Source of the DNA: an uncultured Dysgonomonas sp.
GTDB taxonomy: Bacteria; Bacteroidota; Bacteroidia; Bacteroidales; Dysgonomonadaceae
Direction of reading: 5' to 3'
NCBI GenBank assembly: GCA_937995835.1
Contig: CALKIV010000032.1
Coordinates: forward strand, 1-45,335
Length of the DNA stretch: 45,335 nt
Position numbers and translations under genes: made by a program. Positions 31,977 to 40,204 of this stretch are shown piece by piece. Position 1 is the stretch's first letter. Every line of letters begins with the position of its first letter. Under the pieces are notes generated by a model. The model made no database searches. It saw nothing but the letters and a program-made list of their open reading frames with translations, and was not told the origin of the DNA.

Positions 31977-33386
31977 ATGAATACTGATACAGAAAAGTTG
32001 TGGGCTAGGTGTCTAAGTGTAATAAAGGACAATATCCCTGAAGCTGCGTTCCAAACATGGTTCTTGCCTATCGTGCCACTATCTTATAAAGAGAAGGTGT
32101 TTACGATACAAGTACCCAGCCAATTTTTCTACGAGTATCTAGAAGACAAATTCGTAGATCTGCTAAGAGTGACTATTCATCGAGAAATAGGGGCAGACAC
32201 AATACTTCAGTATCGCATATTAATGGAAAACACTTCTAATACCGTAGTGGAGTATAGAGGTGATTCGAAACCGCTTGCGTTTGACAAAAAAGTAAGTGGA
32301 AGCGCAAACAAAGTAAACAAAATACCCAATCCATTCGAAAAGGTTGTGACCGAGGATTTCGATTCTCAACTCAATTCCAAATATACATTTGGCAATTTCT
32401 TCGAAGGAGACAGCAATAAATTGGCAAGAACAGCAGGAGAAGCTATCACCAACAATCCGGGAAAAAACGCGTTTAATCCGCTATTTGTACACGGTTCGTC
32501 AGGAGTAGGAAAAACTCATCTTTGCCATGCCATCGGGAACACCATCAAGGAAAAATTTCCCGATAAACGCGTACTTTATGTATCGGCACACTTGTTCAAA
32601 ATACAATATGCAGATGCAGGAAGATTTAATACCACCAATGATTTTATCAACTTCTATCAGGGTATAGATGTACTAATCATCGATGACATCCACGAGTTGT
32701 CAGGTATTGAAAAAACACAAAGTACGTTTTTCCACATCTTCAATCACTTGCATCAAAACAACAAGCAGTTGATCTTGACTTCAGACAAAGCGCCAGCAGA
32801 GCTTAAAGGAGTGGAAGAAAGACTATTAACACGTTTCAGATGGGGTTTGACTACCAGAGTGGAAAATCCTGACAAAGGGCTACGCATGCAGATTTTGAAC
32901 AACAAGATATTGCAAGATGGCTTGTCAATTCCTCAAGATGTAGTTGAATTCATCGCTGATAATGTGACCGACAACGCTCGTGATCTGGAAGGAATCATCG
33001 TATCCATCATGGCACACTCGTTGGTTTACAACAAGGAAATCGACCTAGCACTAGCCAGAAGAGTGATCAGCCAAGCGATCAAGAAGATAGAAAAGAAAAA
33101 GATCACAGCAGAAAGTATAGAAGAAGCTGTAAGCAAATATTATAACATCTCGCAAGAACAAATACAATCGAGCTCTCGCAAACGTCAGATCGTTCAGGCT
33201 CGCCAAGTGGCAATGTACCTGACTAAGAATCATACAGAGATGTCTCTAGCTCAGATTGGCGCAGTGATAGGGAAGAAAAATCACGCAACGGTGCTCCATG
33301 CCTACAAAACAGTTCAAGAACAAATGGAAGTAGACAAAGCATTCAGAGAAGAGGTAGCAGAGATAGAAAGAAGATTGAAGAATTAA
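31977..33386 (+). CDS. dnaA: Chromosomal replication initiator protein DnaA
   Basis: The 469-residue ATPase binds origin DnaA boxes and opens the duplex. Domain I is at the N-terminus (LWARCLSVIKDNIPEAAFQTWFLPI), a short domain II follows, domain III has Walker A HGSSGVGKT (172-180) and Walker B DVLIIDDIHEL, and domain IV ends with the DnaA signature KNHATVLHAYKTV. All are intact and length is standard. The neighbours are an MCE gene and a pirin gene; dnaN, recF, gyrB and rpmH are not present. The gene ends in a strong shared terminator. Confidence 0.97.
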   Translation: MNTDTEKLWARCLSVIKDNIPEAAFQTWFLPIVPLSYKEKVFTIQVPSQFFYEYLEDKFVDLLRVTIHREIGADTILQYRILMENTSNTVVEYRGDSKPLAFDKKVSGSANKVNKIPNPFEKVVTEDFDSQLNSKYTFGNFFEGDSNKLARTAGEAITNNPGKNAFNPLFVHGSSGVGKTHLCHAIGNTIKEKFPDKRVLYVSAHLFKIQYADAGRFNTTNDFINFYQGIDVLIIDDIHELSGIEKTQSTFFHIFNHLHQNNKQLILTSDKAPAELKGVEERLLTRFRWGLTTRVENPDKGLRMQILNNKILQDGLSIPQDVVEFIADNVTDNARDLEGIIVSIMAHSLVYNKEIDLALARRVISQAIKKIEKKKITAESIEEAVSKYYNISQEQIQSSSRKRQIVQARQVAMYLTKNHTEMSLAQIGAVIGKKNHATVLHAYKTVQEQMEVDKAFREEVAEIERRLKN

Positions 33387-33414
33387 GCGATAAAAAGGCT
33401 GAATTGAAAACATA

Positions 33415-33448
33415 AAATGGGCTGAATCTTAAACGATTCAGCCCATTT
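33415..33448. terminator. Bidirectional terminator between dnaA and the pirin gene
   Basis: AAATGGGCTGAATC pairs perfectly with GATTCAGCCCATTT over 14 bp around TTAAAC, with A-rich left and T-rich right flanks. Confidence 0.9.
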
Positions 33449-33475
33449 CTTTTTACAAACAAAACTAAAAAACAA

Positions 33476-34195
33476 TTACTCAAAGTCCATTGGAACATCG
33501 ATCAATAAGATCTGCGCATCTTCCGTCAGTGACTTGATATTTATCGTATCAACTTCCCAAAGACCGATGGCATCGCGTCTTTCAAGAGTTTTACCATTCA
33601 CCTCAAACTGTCCTTCAATCACCATGGCAAATACACCATTGGTCGGTTTTCTCACCTGATAAGGCTTCTCTACCCCTTGGTCGAACTTGCCAATACTGAA
33701 CCACACATCTTGATAAGTATGCAAGCTACCGGCTTCCGAATCAGGAGATACAACAAGAGTAAAGTCATTTCTTTTAGCGTTAAAATCAAACTCCTTCTGA
33801 TCATATTTTGGCTTCAAAGATTGTGCTCTTGGGTATACCCATATCTGAAAAAACTCAACAGCCTTGTCGGCATTAGCATTAAATTCGCTGTGTGTGATGC
33901 CTGTACCGGCACTCATTACCTGTATTTCGCCTTGCTTGATGGTTTGCACATTGCCCATACTGTCTTTGTGTGCCAAATCGCCAAAAAGAGGAATAGAAAC
34001 AATCTCCATATTGTCGTGAGGATGTGTACCAAAGCCCATCTTAGGCGCTACAACATCATCATTAACTACTCGCAAAAGCCCAAAGCTCATTCTTTCGGGG
34101 TTATAATAATTGGCAAAGCTAAATGTATGTTTGCTGTCTAACCATCCATGATTGGCAACCCCTCTAGTATCTGCACCGTAAAATATAGTTTTCAT
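33476..34195 (-). CDS. Pirin family protein
   Basis: The 239-residue cupin protein has the pirin metal-site pattern: His in GTHPHDNMEIV (two His), a third His in GITHSEFNA and Glu in the same region, and the characteristic GTGITHSE and FFQIWVYP. Some pirins act as quercetin 2,3-dioxygenases, others bind transcription factors; the role here is open. The frame continues to 34255 but the extra 20 residues are not family-like, so the ATG at 34195 (MKTIFYGADTRGVANHGWL) is used. A divergent LysR gene is likely its regulator. Confidence 0.92.
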   Translation of the reverse strand: MKTIFYGADTRGVANHGWLDSKHTFSFANYYNPERMSFGLLRVVNDDVVAPKMGFGTHPHDNMEIVSIPLFGDLAHKDSMGNVQTIKQGEIQVMSAGTGITHSEFNANADKAVEFFQIWVYPRAQSLKPKYDQKEFDFNAKRNDFTLVVSPDSEAGSLHTYQDVWFSIGKFDQGVEKPYQVRKPTNGVFAMVIEGQFEVNGKTLERRDAIGLWEVDTINIKSLTEDAQILLIDVPMDFE

Positions 34196-34241
34196 TATTT
34201 TGTACCTTTCTTTTAAGTTTGTTGTTTTCTTTATTACATTG

Positions 34242-34249
34242 CAAAGATA
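34242..34249 (-). promoter_or_regulatory. Candidate -7 element of the pirin gene
   Basis: Minus strand TATCTTTG matches TAnnTTTG; a TTTC sits about 21 bases upstream. The 122-base divergent gap also presumably holds the LysR-type binding site, but I could not identify a palindrome. Confidence 0.5.
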
Positions 34250-34317
34250 GGGCAACTTTACCTATAAAATGAAACAGAAAAATAATAGCGATCTATTAAT
34301 ATATTTATAGATATAAG

Positions 34318-35208
34318 ATGGTTAATTTCGAATGGTACAGAACATTTAAAGCAATCTATCAGCATGGCAACTTGACCCGTGCTGCAGAGACTCTATTGGT
34401 ATCACAACCTAGTGTAAGCCTACAGTTGGCATCACTGGAAAACTATATTGGACATAAACTCTTTATCCGAAAGCCCCGAAAGCTAATCCCTACCGAGTAT
34501 GGCAAGATGCTCTACACGCAGGTGATAGAGTCGGTGGAAAATCTGGAGAAAGTGGAAACCGAGTTTCGCAAAAATGCACTGCAACGCTCCAGAGACATTC
34601 GTCTTGGAAGCCCCATAGAGTATGCTCAACAGATTCTACTCCCAAAAATCGGACAGTGTGACGCCAACATGTATCTGAAATTTGGGGTAGCTACGGAACT
34701 GATGGACGACTTGGAAAAGAAAGATCTTGATTTTGTGATTGCCACACAGTATATTGAAAAGTTGGGCATCGTGTATGAACCTTTGGAAGAGGAACAATTT
34801 ATGCTTCTGGCACATTCGTCACTGGCCACAACAGACTTTGAACAGCATATTGCAAGTAACAATTTGCAAGAAGCAGAGAAATGGTTGTTGGAACAAAAGT
34901 GGATTTCATACGACAATAAATTGTCGATTATTCGGCGATTTTGGAGAGACAACTTCAACAAACGCCCCCTCATCAAACCACACTACATCGTCCCCAACAT
35001 CAGCATCATGATAGATTCCGTACAACTTGGCTATGGCATCGCCATCGTTTCCGATCTCTTTATCAAAGAAGAAAATTTACCGGAAAACACCAAGATTATT
35101 TGGAAAGGAAAAGAAGAAACCATCAATCAATTGTGGCTAGCATATAACCCATTGAATGTGGAAGATGAAAAAGTAAGAGAAATGAAAAAAGCCTTGCTGA
35201 TCGAATAA
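34318..35208 (+). CDS. LysR family transcriptional regulator
   Basis: The 296-residue protein has the N-terminal winged helix (FKAIYQHGNLTRAAETLLVSQPSVSLQLASLENYIGHKLFIRKPRK) and a periplasmic-binding-like effector domain. Tetramers of this family usually bind a site in the divergent gap and control the neighbour, here pirin, and themselves. The effector is unknown. Length is normal. It converges on the VWA gene with a perfect terminator between. Confidence 0.93.
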   Translation: MVNFEWYRTFKAIYQHGNLTRAAETLLVSQPSVSLQLASLENYIGHKLFIRKPRKLIPTEYGKMLYTQVIESVENLEKVETEFRKNALQRSRDIRLGSPIEYAQQILLPKIGQCDANMYLKFGVATELMDDLEKKDLDFVIATQYIEKLGIVYEPLEEEQFMLLAHSSLATTDFEQHIASNNLQEAEKWLLEQKWISYDNKLSIIRRFWRDNFNKRPLIKPHYIVPNISIMIDSVQLGYGIAIVSDLFIKEENLPENTKIIWKGKEETINQLWLAYNPLNVEDEKVREMKKALLIE

Positions 35209-35221
35209 AAATACAACAAAC

Positions 35222-35257
35222 AAAAAGGCTGTTTCTGTCAATGGAAACAGCCTTTTT
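35222..35257. terminator. Bidirectional terminator between lysR and VWA genes
   Basis: AAAAAGGCTGTTTC and GAAACAGCCTTTTT pair perfectly around an 8-base loop. Confidence 0.9.
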
Positions 35258-35286
35258 GTTTTAGCACATTTAGCTAATCTCTACGC

Positions 35287-37056
35287 TTAGTGTATCGATT
35301 TCATCGCTTCAGCCAAACGGACAAACTCTCTACGATAACCTTGTTCGTCATTGTTAAGCCCCTTTTTAGCTAGTGCTATCACTTGTTCGTAATCAGATTC
35401 TCCTTTATATTTAGAATTTCGCAAAAGCTGTCCGAACATTGCCACTGCCGAGACGAAGCGAAAATCTTGTGACACATCGTCGCCACCCCTATCCACAACT
35501 GCTCGGGAGAGCAATTTACTTGTATTTCCAGCAGGTTCTTTGTAACGCAGCTTGACAGTCAACATCTCGCTGGAAGCATTTTTCACTTTTGACTTTTCCT
35601 CTTTCGTTTGATATTTCAGTGGATCTACACTAGGTATCATATTACTAGCCACTCCCACAGGCACTACTTCATAGAGTGCAGTAACGGTATGCCCCACCCC
35701 CATTTCGCCGGCATCTTTGGTGTCGTCGTTAAAATCTTCTTTATTTAGCTTTCTGGTTTCGTAACCCACAAGGCGATAGGCTTGCACTTTTGCAGGATTA
35801 AATTCCACTTGAATTTTCACATCCTTTGCCAGCGTAAACATTGTACCTTTAAACTCTTTCTCCAAGACTTTTTGAGCTTCTTGCAAATTGTCAATGTAGG
35901 CATGATTACCATTTCCAGCTTGCGAAAGGGTTTGCATCTTCCGATCTTTATAGTTACCCATTCCATAGCCTAAGATGGATAGGAAAACACCTGACTCTCG
36001 CTTCGATTCAATCATTTTTTCCAATGCGGCATCGTCAGAAATTCCGATATTGAAATCTCCATCCGTGCAAAGAATTATTCTATTGTTGCCTCCTTTTATA
36101 AAGTTCTTTTCTGCCACCTTGTAGGCTTGCTGAATGCCATCGCCTCCGGATGTTCCACCAGAAGCCTCCAATCCATCTAGAACTCTGATTATCTTATCTT
36201 TTTCACTCACTGGGGTAGATGGCAATTTGACGCCCACCTCGTTGGCATAGACCACGATAGCCACCCTGTCGTCTGCTCGAAGATTATCCAACAGCAACTT
36301 CATCGAAGATTTTACCAAATCAAGACGCGTGGCACCACTCATGGAGCCCGACACATCGATCAAGAAAACGAGGTTAGAATTGGGCAAATCTTTCAAATCA
36401 ACATCTTTTGCCTTCAAGCCTATCTTCACCAATCTGTGGCCTTTGTTCCAAGGCGACGCTCCTATTTCGGTAGAAATATGCACAGGGTCAGCCCCTTTAG
36501 GCGCAGGATATTGGTAGTCAAAATAATTGATCATCTCCTCTACACGCACGGCATCGGCTCTGGGCTTTTGTCCTTGATTGATAAAGCGACGCACATTACT
36601 ATAAGATGCATTATCGACATCGATAGAAAAAGTGGAAAGAGGATTGCTTTGCGCAAGCATAAAGCCATTTTCTACAAAGCTTGAATATTCTTCGGTATCC
36701 ACCTCATGCCTTTGGGGAGAATGATATACATTATTAGGAAGCACCTCTTTCGTATCCATATCAGCAATTGATAATTGCTCTCTAGAAACCAACAGGTCCT
36801 CCTGCGTATGAATTTCATAGTCAGCCACCACCTCATCTTCAGCGATCACAGGAGGCACAAAACGGACTGTTGAATGTGGCGGTGGTGGTGGCGGAACTGC
36901 ATCATCTTCATCTTCTTGAGGAATCTCAGTAAGGTTCATTTCAACCTCTTGCATACTTAGCGATGCTTTCTGTTTCTTACCCGTTCCGCATGACCAGAAT
37001 ATGGCTAAGATTAAACCCACTACTACAGGTCGGAATTTTATCTTTCTCATAATCAT
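35287..37056 (-). CDS. VWA-domain lipoprotein (YfbK-like)
   Basis: The 589-residue protein has a short signal ending IFWSCG, so Cys25 or so is probably lipidated. A Pro-rich acidic linker (VPPPPPPHSTV) follows, then the YfbK_N-like region (FSIDVDNASYSNVRRFINQGQKP), a von Willebrand A domain with the MIDAS motif DVSGSMSGATR, and a DUF3520-type C-terminus ending YRREFVRLAEAM. VWA domains bind partners through a metal ion; role unknown. ATG 37056 and ATG 37050 are both possible starts. It lies alone between a terminator and a repeat-rich gap. Confidence 0.9.
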   Translation of the reverse strand: MIMRKIKFRPVVVGLILAIFWSCGTGKKQKASLSMQEVEMNLTEIPQEDEDDAVPPPPPPHSTVRFVPPVIAEDEVVADYEIHTQEDLLVSREQLSIADMDTKEVLPNNVYHSPQRHEVDTEEYSSFVENGFMLAQSNPLSTFSIDVDNASYSNVRRFINQGQKPRADAVRVEEMINYFDYQYPAPKGADPVHISTEIGASPWNKGHRLVKIGLKAKDVDLKDLPNSNLVFLIDVSGSMSGATRLDLVKSSMKLLLDNLRADDRVAIVVYANEVGVKLPSTPVSEKDKIIRVLDGLEASGGTSGGDGIQQAYKVAEKNFIKGGNNRIILCTDGDFNIGISDDAALEKMIESKRESGVFLSILGYGMGNYKDRKMQTLSQAGNGNHAYIDNLQEAQKVLEKEFKGTMFTLAKDVKIQVEFNPAKVQAYRLVGYETRKLNKEDFNDDTKDAGEMGVGHTVTALYEVVPVGVASNMIPSVDPLKYQTKEEKSKVKNASSEMLTVKLRYKEPAGNTSKLLSRAVVDRGGDDVSQDFRFVSAVAMFGQLLRNSKYKGESDYEQVIALAKKGLNNDEQGYRREFVRLAEAMKSIH

Positions 37057-37285
37057 ATAATTTTAGTTTATTGATATTTTACTTTCTGTATTTGTAGAGG
37101 AGATTGAAAGCCGTATTCCACAAAATTTTCTAAAGTAGATGCATTTTTTTAGCTGGAGGGAAAATAAGTCCTTCTTGTGAATGACAAACGAGTTGACGAG
37201 TAAACAAGTAGACAACCCCCTTCTAAATCTTCCCTCCTTGGGAGGGAGGGAGACTTGGAGATGTAGTGGAGATGTAGTGCGCAGC

Positions 37286-37373
37286 GCGTGAGGGATGGCA
37301 ACAAAGTAGCCCACAGCCCGACAGGGCGAGGACTACTGCGAACAGCCCGACCCCTGCAAGGGGGCACGCCCAC
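37286..37373. repeat. Dispersed intergenic repeat, copy 2
   Basis: This is the second copy of the element at 2449-2532, same orientation, with changes such as CCCGACAGGG for CCCTTTCAGGG. The 406-base gap 37057-37462 that contains it also holds a CCCTCCTTGGGAGGG palindrome at about 37227-37247, an element of the same kind as one at 2604-2622, and AACGAGTTGACGAGTAAAC at 37189-37207. Overlapping short frames on the minus strand read as low-complexity and are not called. Confidence 0.65.
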
Positions 37374-37462
37374 AAAGAAAAAAAGAAGGGTTGGAGGTAT
37401 GAGTGGGGTTCGTTTTTTCACCAATTGAGAGGTGAGCAGAGGAAAAGAGAATGCGATTTCGG

Positions 37463-37987
37463 TTAACGGGTTTGGTCTCCGGAATTTGGGTTAAGACGAA
37501 AAGTTATCGGCAGATTGAAATATACAGGCACCTTGATTCCATTTAATTTTCCCGGCTCCCAACGTGGCATACGCTCTACGACTCGGATAACCTCTGCATC
37601 ACACTCTTCATCTATCCCCCTAAGAAGAGTTATATCTGTAATTTCACCTGTTTCATCTATAACAAAACGAACAACAACACGTCCCTCAATTCCACGTTTA
37701 TAAGCACTTGAAGGATAATTGAGACTATCTGCAATAAATTTCAACATGGCTTGCTCTCCTCCCGGAAAAGTGGGTGAAGTCTCTAAATAAAGCACACATA
37801 TTGTTCGACTTTCATCATTGATGTTGTCTTCTTTTTTCCATTCTGTTATGGTTTCGTCTAACTCCCTTTCAAGGGCACAACTATCGCTGTGTATCATCTT
37901 TATTATGCTATCGGAAATAGTTTTTTGCGACCACATTGCCCCACAAAGCAAAAAGGCAATAAAAAGAAAAGTAAGTTTTATTTTCAT
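37463..37987 (-). CDS. Exported TonB-C domain protein
   Basis: The 174-residue protein has a signal peptide (MKIKLTFLFIAFLLCGAMWSQ) and a TonB C-terminal-like domain at about 90-170: YPSSAYKRGIEGRVVVRFVIDETGEITDI and VVERMPRWEPGKLNGIKVPVYFNLPITFRL. It lacks the long Pro-rich region and the internal membrane anchor of true TonB, so it is a stand-alone periplasmic TonB-C protein, of a type common in Bacteroidota. It is divergent from the HerA-like gene, 163 bases away. Confidence 0.85.
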   Translation of the reverse strand: MKIKLTFLFIAFLLCGAMWSQKTISDSIIKMIHSDSCALERELDETITEWKKEDNINDESRTICVLYLETSPTFPGGEQAMLKFIADSLNYPSSAYKRGIEGRVVVRFVIDETGEITDITLLRGIDEECDAEVIRVVERMPRWEPGKLNGIKVPVYFNLPITFRLNPNSGDQTR

Positions 37988-38150
37988 AATATCTCCATTT
38001 ATTAGATTCTATACAATAGATATCTTTTGGTGCAAAATTCCACAAAGAGACAACAATTTGAAATCTATGAACACAAGGAAGAAAGACAGAACAAAAGTTG
38101 TATCTTAGTGGTTTAAACTTATAAACATTCTTTTACCAAAAACGTAAAAT

Positions 38151-39683
38151 ATGTACGACATAGATAAGCAAGCTTACATTGCCACCACAAGTGACAACCA
38201 ATCAATATGCCTGATTCCGAAAATGGCAAACCGCCATGGACTAATCACAGGAGCCACAGGAACGGGGAAAACCGTTACCTTGCAAACTTTAGCAGAAACG
38301 TTCAGCCAAATGGGCGTGCCCGTTTTTGCGGCTGATGCCAAAGGCGACCTCTCAGGAGTGGCCTGTGTGGGTGGCAACAAGAATAGTGTAAAAGAACGTG
38401 TGGCATCGTACAAACTAGAAGAAAGAGGCTTTGACTATCAAAAATTTCCCGTTCAGTTTTGGGATGTATTTGGCGTGGATGGCATCCCTATCCGTGCCCA
38501 AGTCAACGATATGGGGCCTCTGCTCCTTGGTCGATTGCTGAATCTGAACGATACACAGTCTGCCGTGTTGACCATCGTGTTCAAGATAGCCAAAGATAAA
38601 GGATGGGAGATAATTGACTTCAAGGACTTGCAAAAAACTCTGGAAGATGTGGGCAACAATGCCAAAGAATATACAACCAATTATGGAAATATTTCGGCAG
38701 CAAGCATCGGCGCCATTCAACGAGGGTTAATTGCCTTAGATCATGACGGTATAGCGCAATTTTTCGGTGAACCAGACCTCAATATCGACGATCTGATGCA
38801 GACCGACGGCGACAAAGGAGTGATCAACATTCTGCATGCAGAAAAGCTGATGCATTCGCCCAAGGTATATTCTACCTTTCTGATGTGGCTCCTGACCAAG
38901 CTGTTTGAGGTGTTGCCTGAAGTAGGAGATATGGACAAGCCGAAGCTGGTTTTCTTCTTCGATGAAGCCCATATGCTGTTTAGCGATGCACCGAAAGCAT
39001 TGGTGGAAAAGGTGGAGCAAACTGTGCGCCTCATCCGCTCCAAAGGTGTTGGTGTATATTTCATCTCGCAAACCCCTTCTGACATGCCCGACAGTGTGCT
39101 GGGGCAATTGGGCAACCGAATACAACACGCTCTGCGAGCCTATACCCCAAAAGATCAGAAGGCACTGAAAGCAGCTGCACAATCCTTCAGAACAAACCCC
39201 AAATTCAGCACCGAGACAGCCATCTCAGAACTATCTACAGGAGAAGCCTTGGTTTCATTTTTGGATGCTAAAGGTGCACCACAGGAAGTGGAACGTGCAT
39301 TCATTCTTCCTCCACAATCGCAAATAGGACCAATAGAAGCCAGCGAAAGAGATCAAATGATAAAGGGTTCATTACTCTATCGTTTTTATGCCGAAGCCAT
39401 TGACAGAGAGTCGGCTTACGAAAAAATAACAACGCTTCGTGAAAATACTTTGAGCGAAAAAGAAGAGAAAGAACTAGAAAAAACACAAGCAGCGCAAAAG
39501 AAAGAGGAAGAGAAACGAAGAAAAGAACAAGAACGAATAGACAAAGCTGAAGAGAAAGCCAAAGAAAAAGCGGCAAAAGAGCGCCAAAAAATGTTTACTG
39601 GACTAGCGAAGAACGTCTTCGTACCCCTTGCCAAGACTGTCGTAAATGCCTTAGTTGGAACTAAAGGCAAGAAAAGAAAATAA
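38151..39683 (+). CDS. HerA-like ATPase (DUF853, YjgR type)
   Basis: The 510-residue cytoplasmic ATPase has Walker A GATGTGKT at 34-41, Walker B LVFFFDEAHML and a helicase/FtsK-like core; the closest well-known type is E. coli YjgR (DUF853). The last 100 residues form a highly charged Lys/Glu/Ala coiled coil, ending in a basic tail. HerA-like enzymes often pair with a NurA nuclease or act in defence systems, but none is adjacent. Role unknown. A long terminator follows at 39724. Confidence 0.9.
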   Translation: MYDIDKQAYIATTSDNQSICLIPKMANRHGLITGATGTGKTVTLQTLAETFSQMGVPVFAADAKGDLSGVACVGGNKNSVKERVASYKLEERGFDYQKFPVQFWDVFGVDGIPIRAQVNDMGPLLLGRLLNLNDTQSAVLTIVFKIAKDKGWEIIDFKDLQKTLEDVGNNAKEYTTNYGNISAASIGAIQRGLIALDHDGIAQFFGEPDLNIDDLMQTDGDKGVINILHAEKLMHSPKVYSTFLMWLLTKLFEVLPEVGDMDKPKLVFFFDEAHMLFSDAPKALVEKVEQTVRLIRSKGVGVYFISQTPSDMPDSVLGQLGNRIQHALRAYTPKDQKALKAAAQSFRTNPKFSTETAISELSTGEALVSFLDAKGAPQEVERAFILPPQSQIGPIEASERDQMIKGSLLYRFYAEAIDRESAYEKITTLRENTLSEKEEKELEKTQAAQKKEEEKRRKEQERIDKAEEKAKEKAAKERQKMFTGLAKNVFVPLAKTVVNALVGTKGKKRK

Positions 39684-39723
39684 ACGGACAAGCCATTTAG
39701 GCTGATATTTTATACAAAATCAG

Positions 39724-39762
39724 AACTCTTTTAACATGTTTTATAACATAGTTAAAGGAGTT
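39724..39762 (+). terminator. Long intrinsic terminator after the HerA-like gene
   Basis: AACTCTTTTAACATGTT pairs with AACATAGTTAAAGGAGTT with one bulge, one G-U pair and a TTAT loop, followed by TTATTTTT. Confidence 0.85.
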
Positions 39763-40204
39763 TTATTTTTCATCATAACCATTAACTTTGTCAAAAGTAA
39801 AAATAAGAAGCAAAACAAAGATTTTAGTAAAAATAGAAGTTTTACATTTATATATCTAAGGCTCTAATAAAACATATGAATTTAGATAAAATATTAATTT
39901 CTTCTTGAAAACAAAGTTGGGCATAAAAGATTAACTTGGTTATGAATAAACACTTACAGAGCTAAAAAGACGTTTAGCCTTTGCTAAACATCTGAACCTT
40001 AAAAGACTGATTTGTAACCTAAATATAAAGCGCCCTAGCTTAAGAAAACAAAGAAAAAAGAAATCTTTAGCTAAACACTTATTGAACACTATATACATAA
40101 CAAGGATCAATAAGTCTCTAAACCAAGAAACACTGAAGGATATAATACCAAGTATAAAATAAACAATACCAAAAATTCTATTAAACTCAATTACTTAATT
40201 TAAC
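39763..40204. other. Leader region upstream of susC
   Basis: About 440 AT-rich bases without a gene. The only consensus -7 match is TAACTTTG at 39783-39790, which would give a leader of about 410 bases. A hairpin GTTTAGC-CTTT-GCTAAAC lies at 39972-39989. No sigma/anti-sigma or hybrid two-component regulator gene is adjacent. Confidence 0.4.

Noticed and set aside
34196..34255. Upstream extension of the pirin frame
   Set aside because: It passes the promoter-like box at 34242-34249 and adds residues not found in pirins.
37063..37424. Minus-strand frames of 83 and 91 codons
   Set aside because: They consist of the same repeat families as 2449-2626 and lack start context or a recognisable domain.
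38151..39683. HerA-like ATPase as part of a defence system
   Set aside because: No NurA, SIR2, nuclease or methylase gene is adjacent, and DUF853 proteins occur as single housekeeping-type genes.
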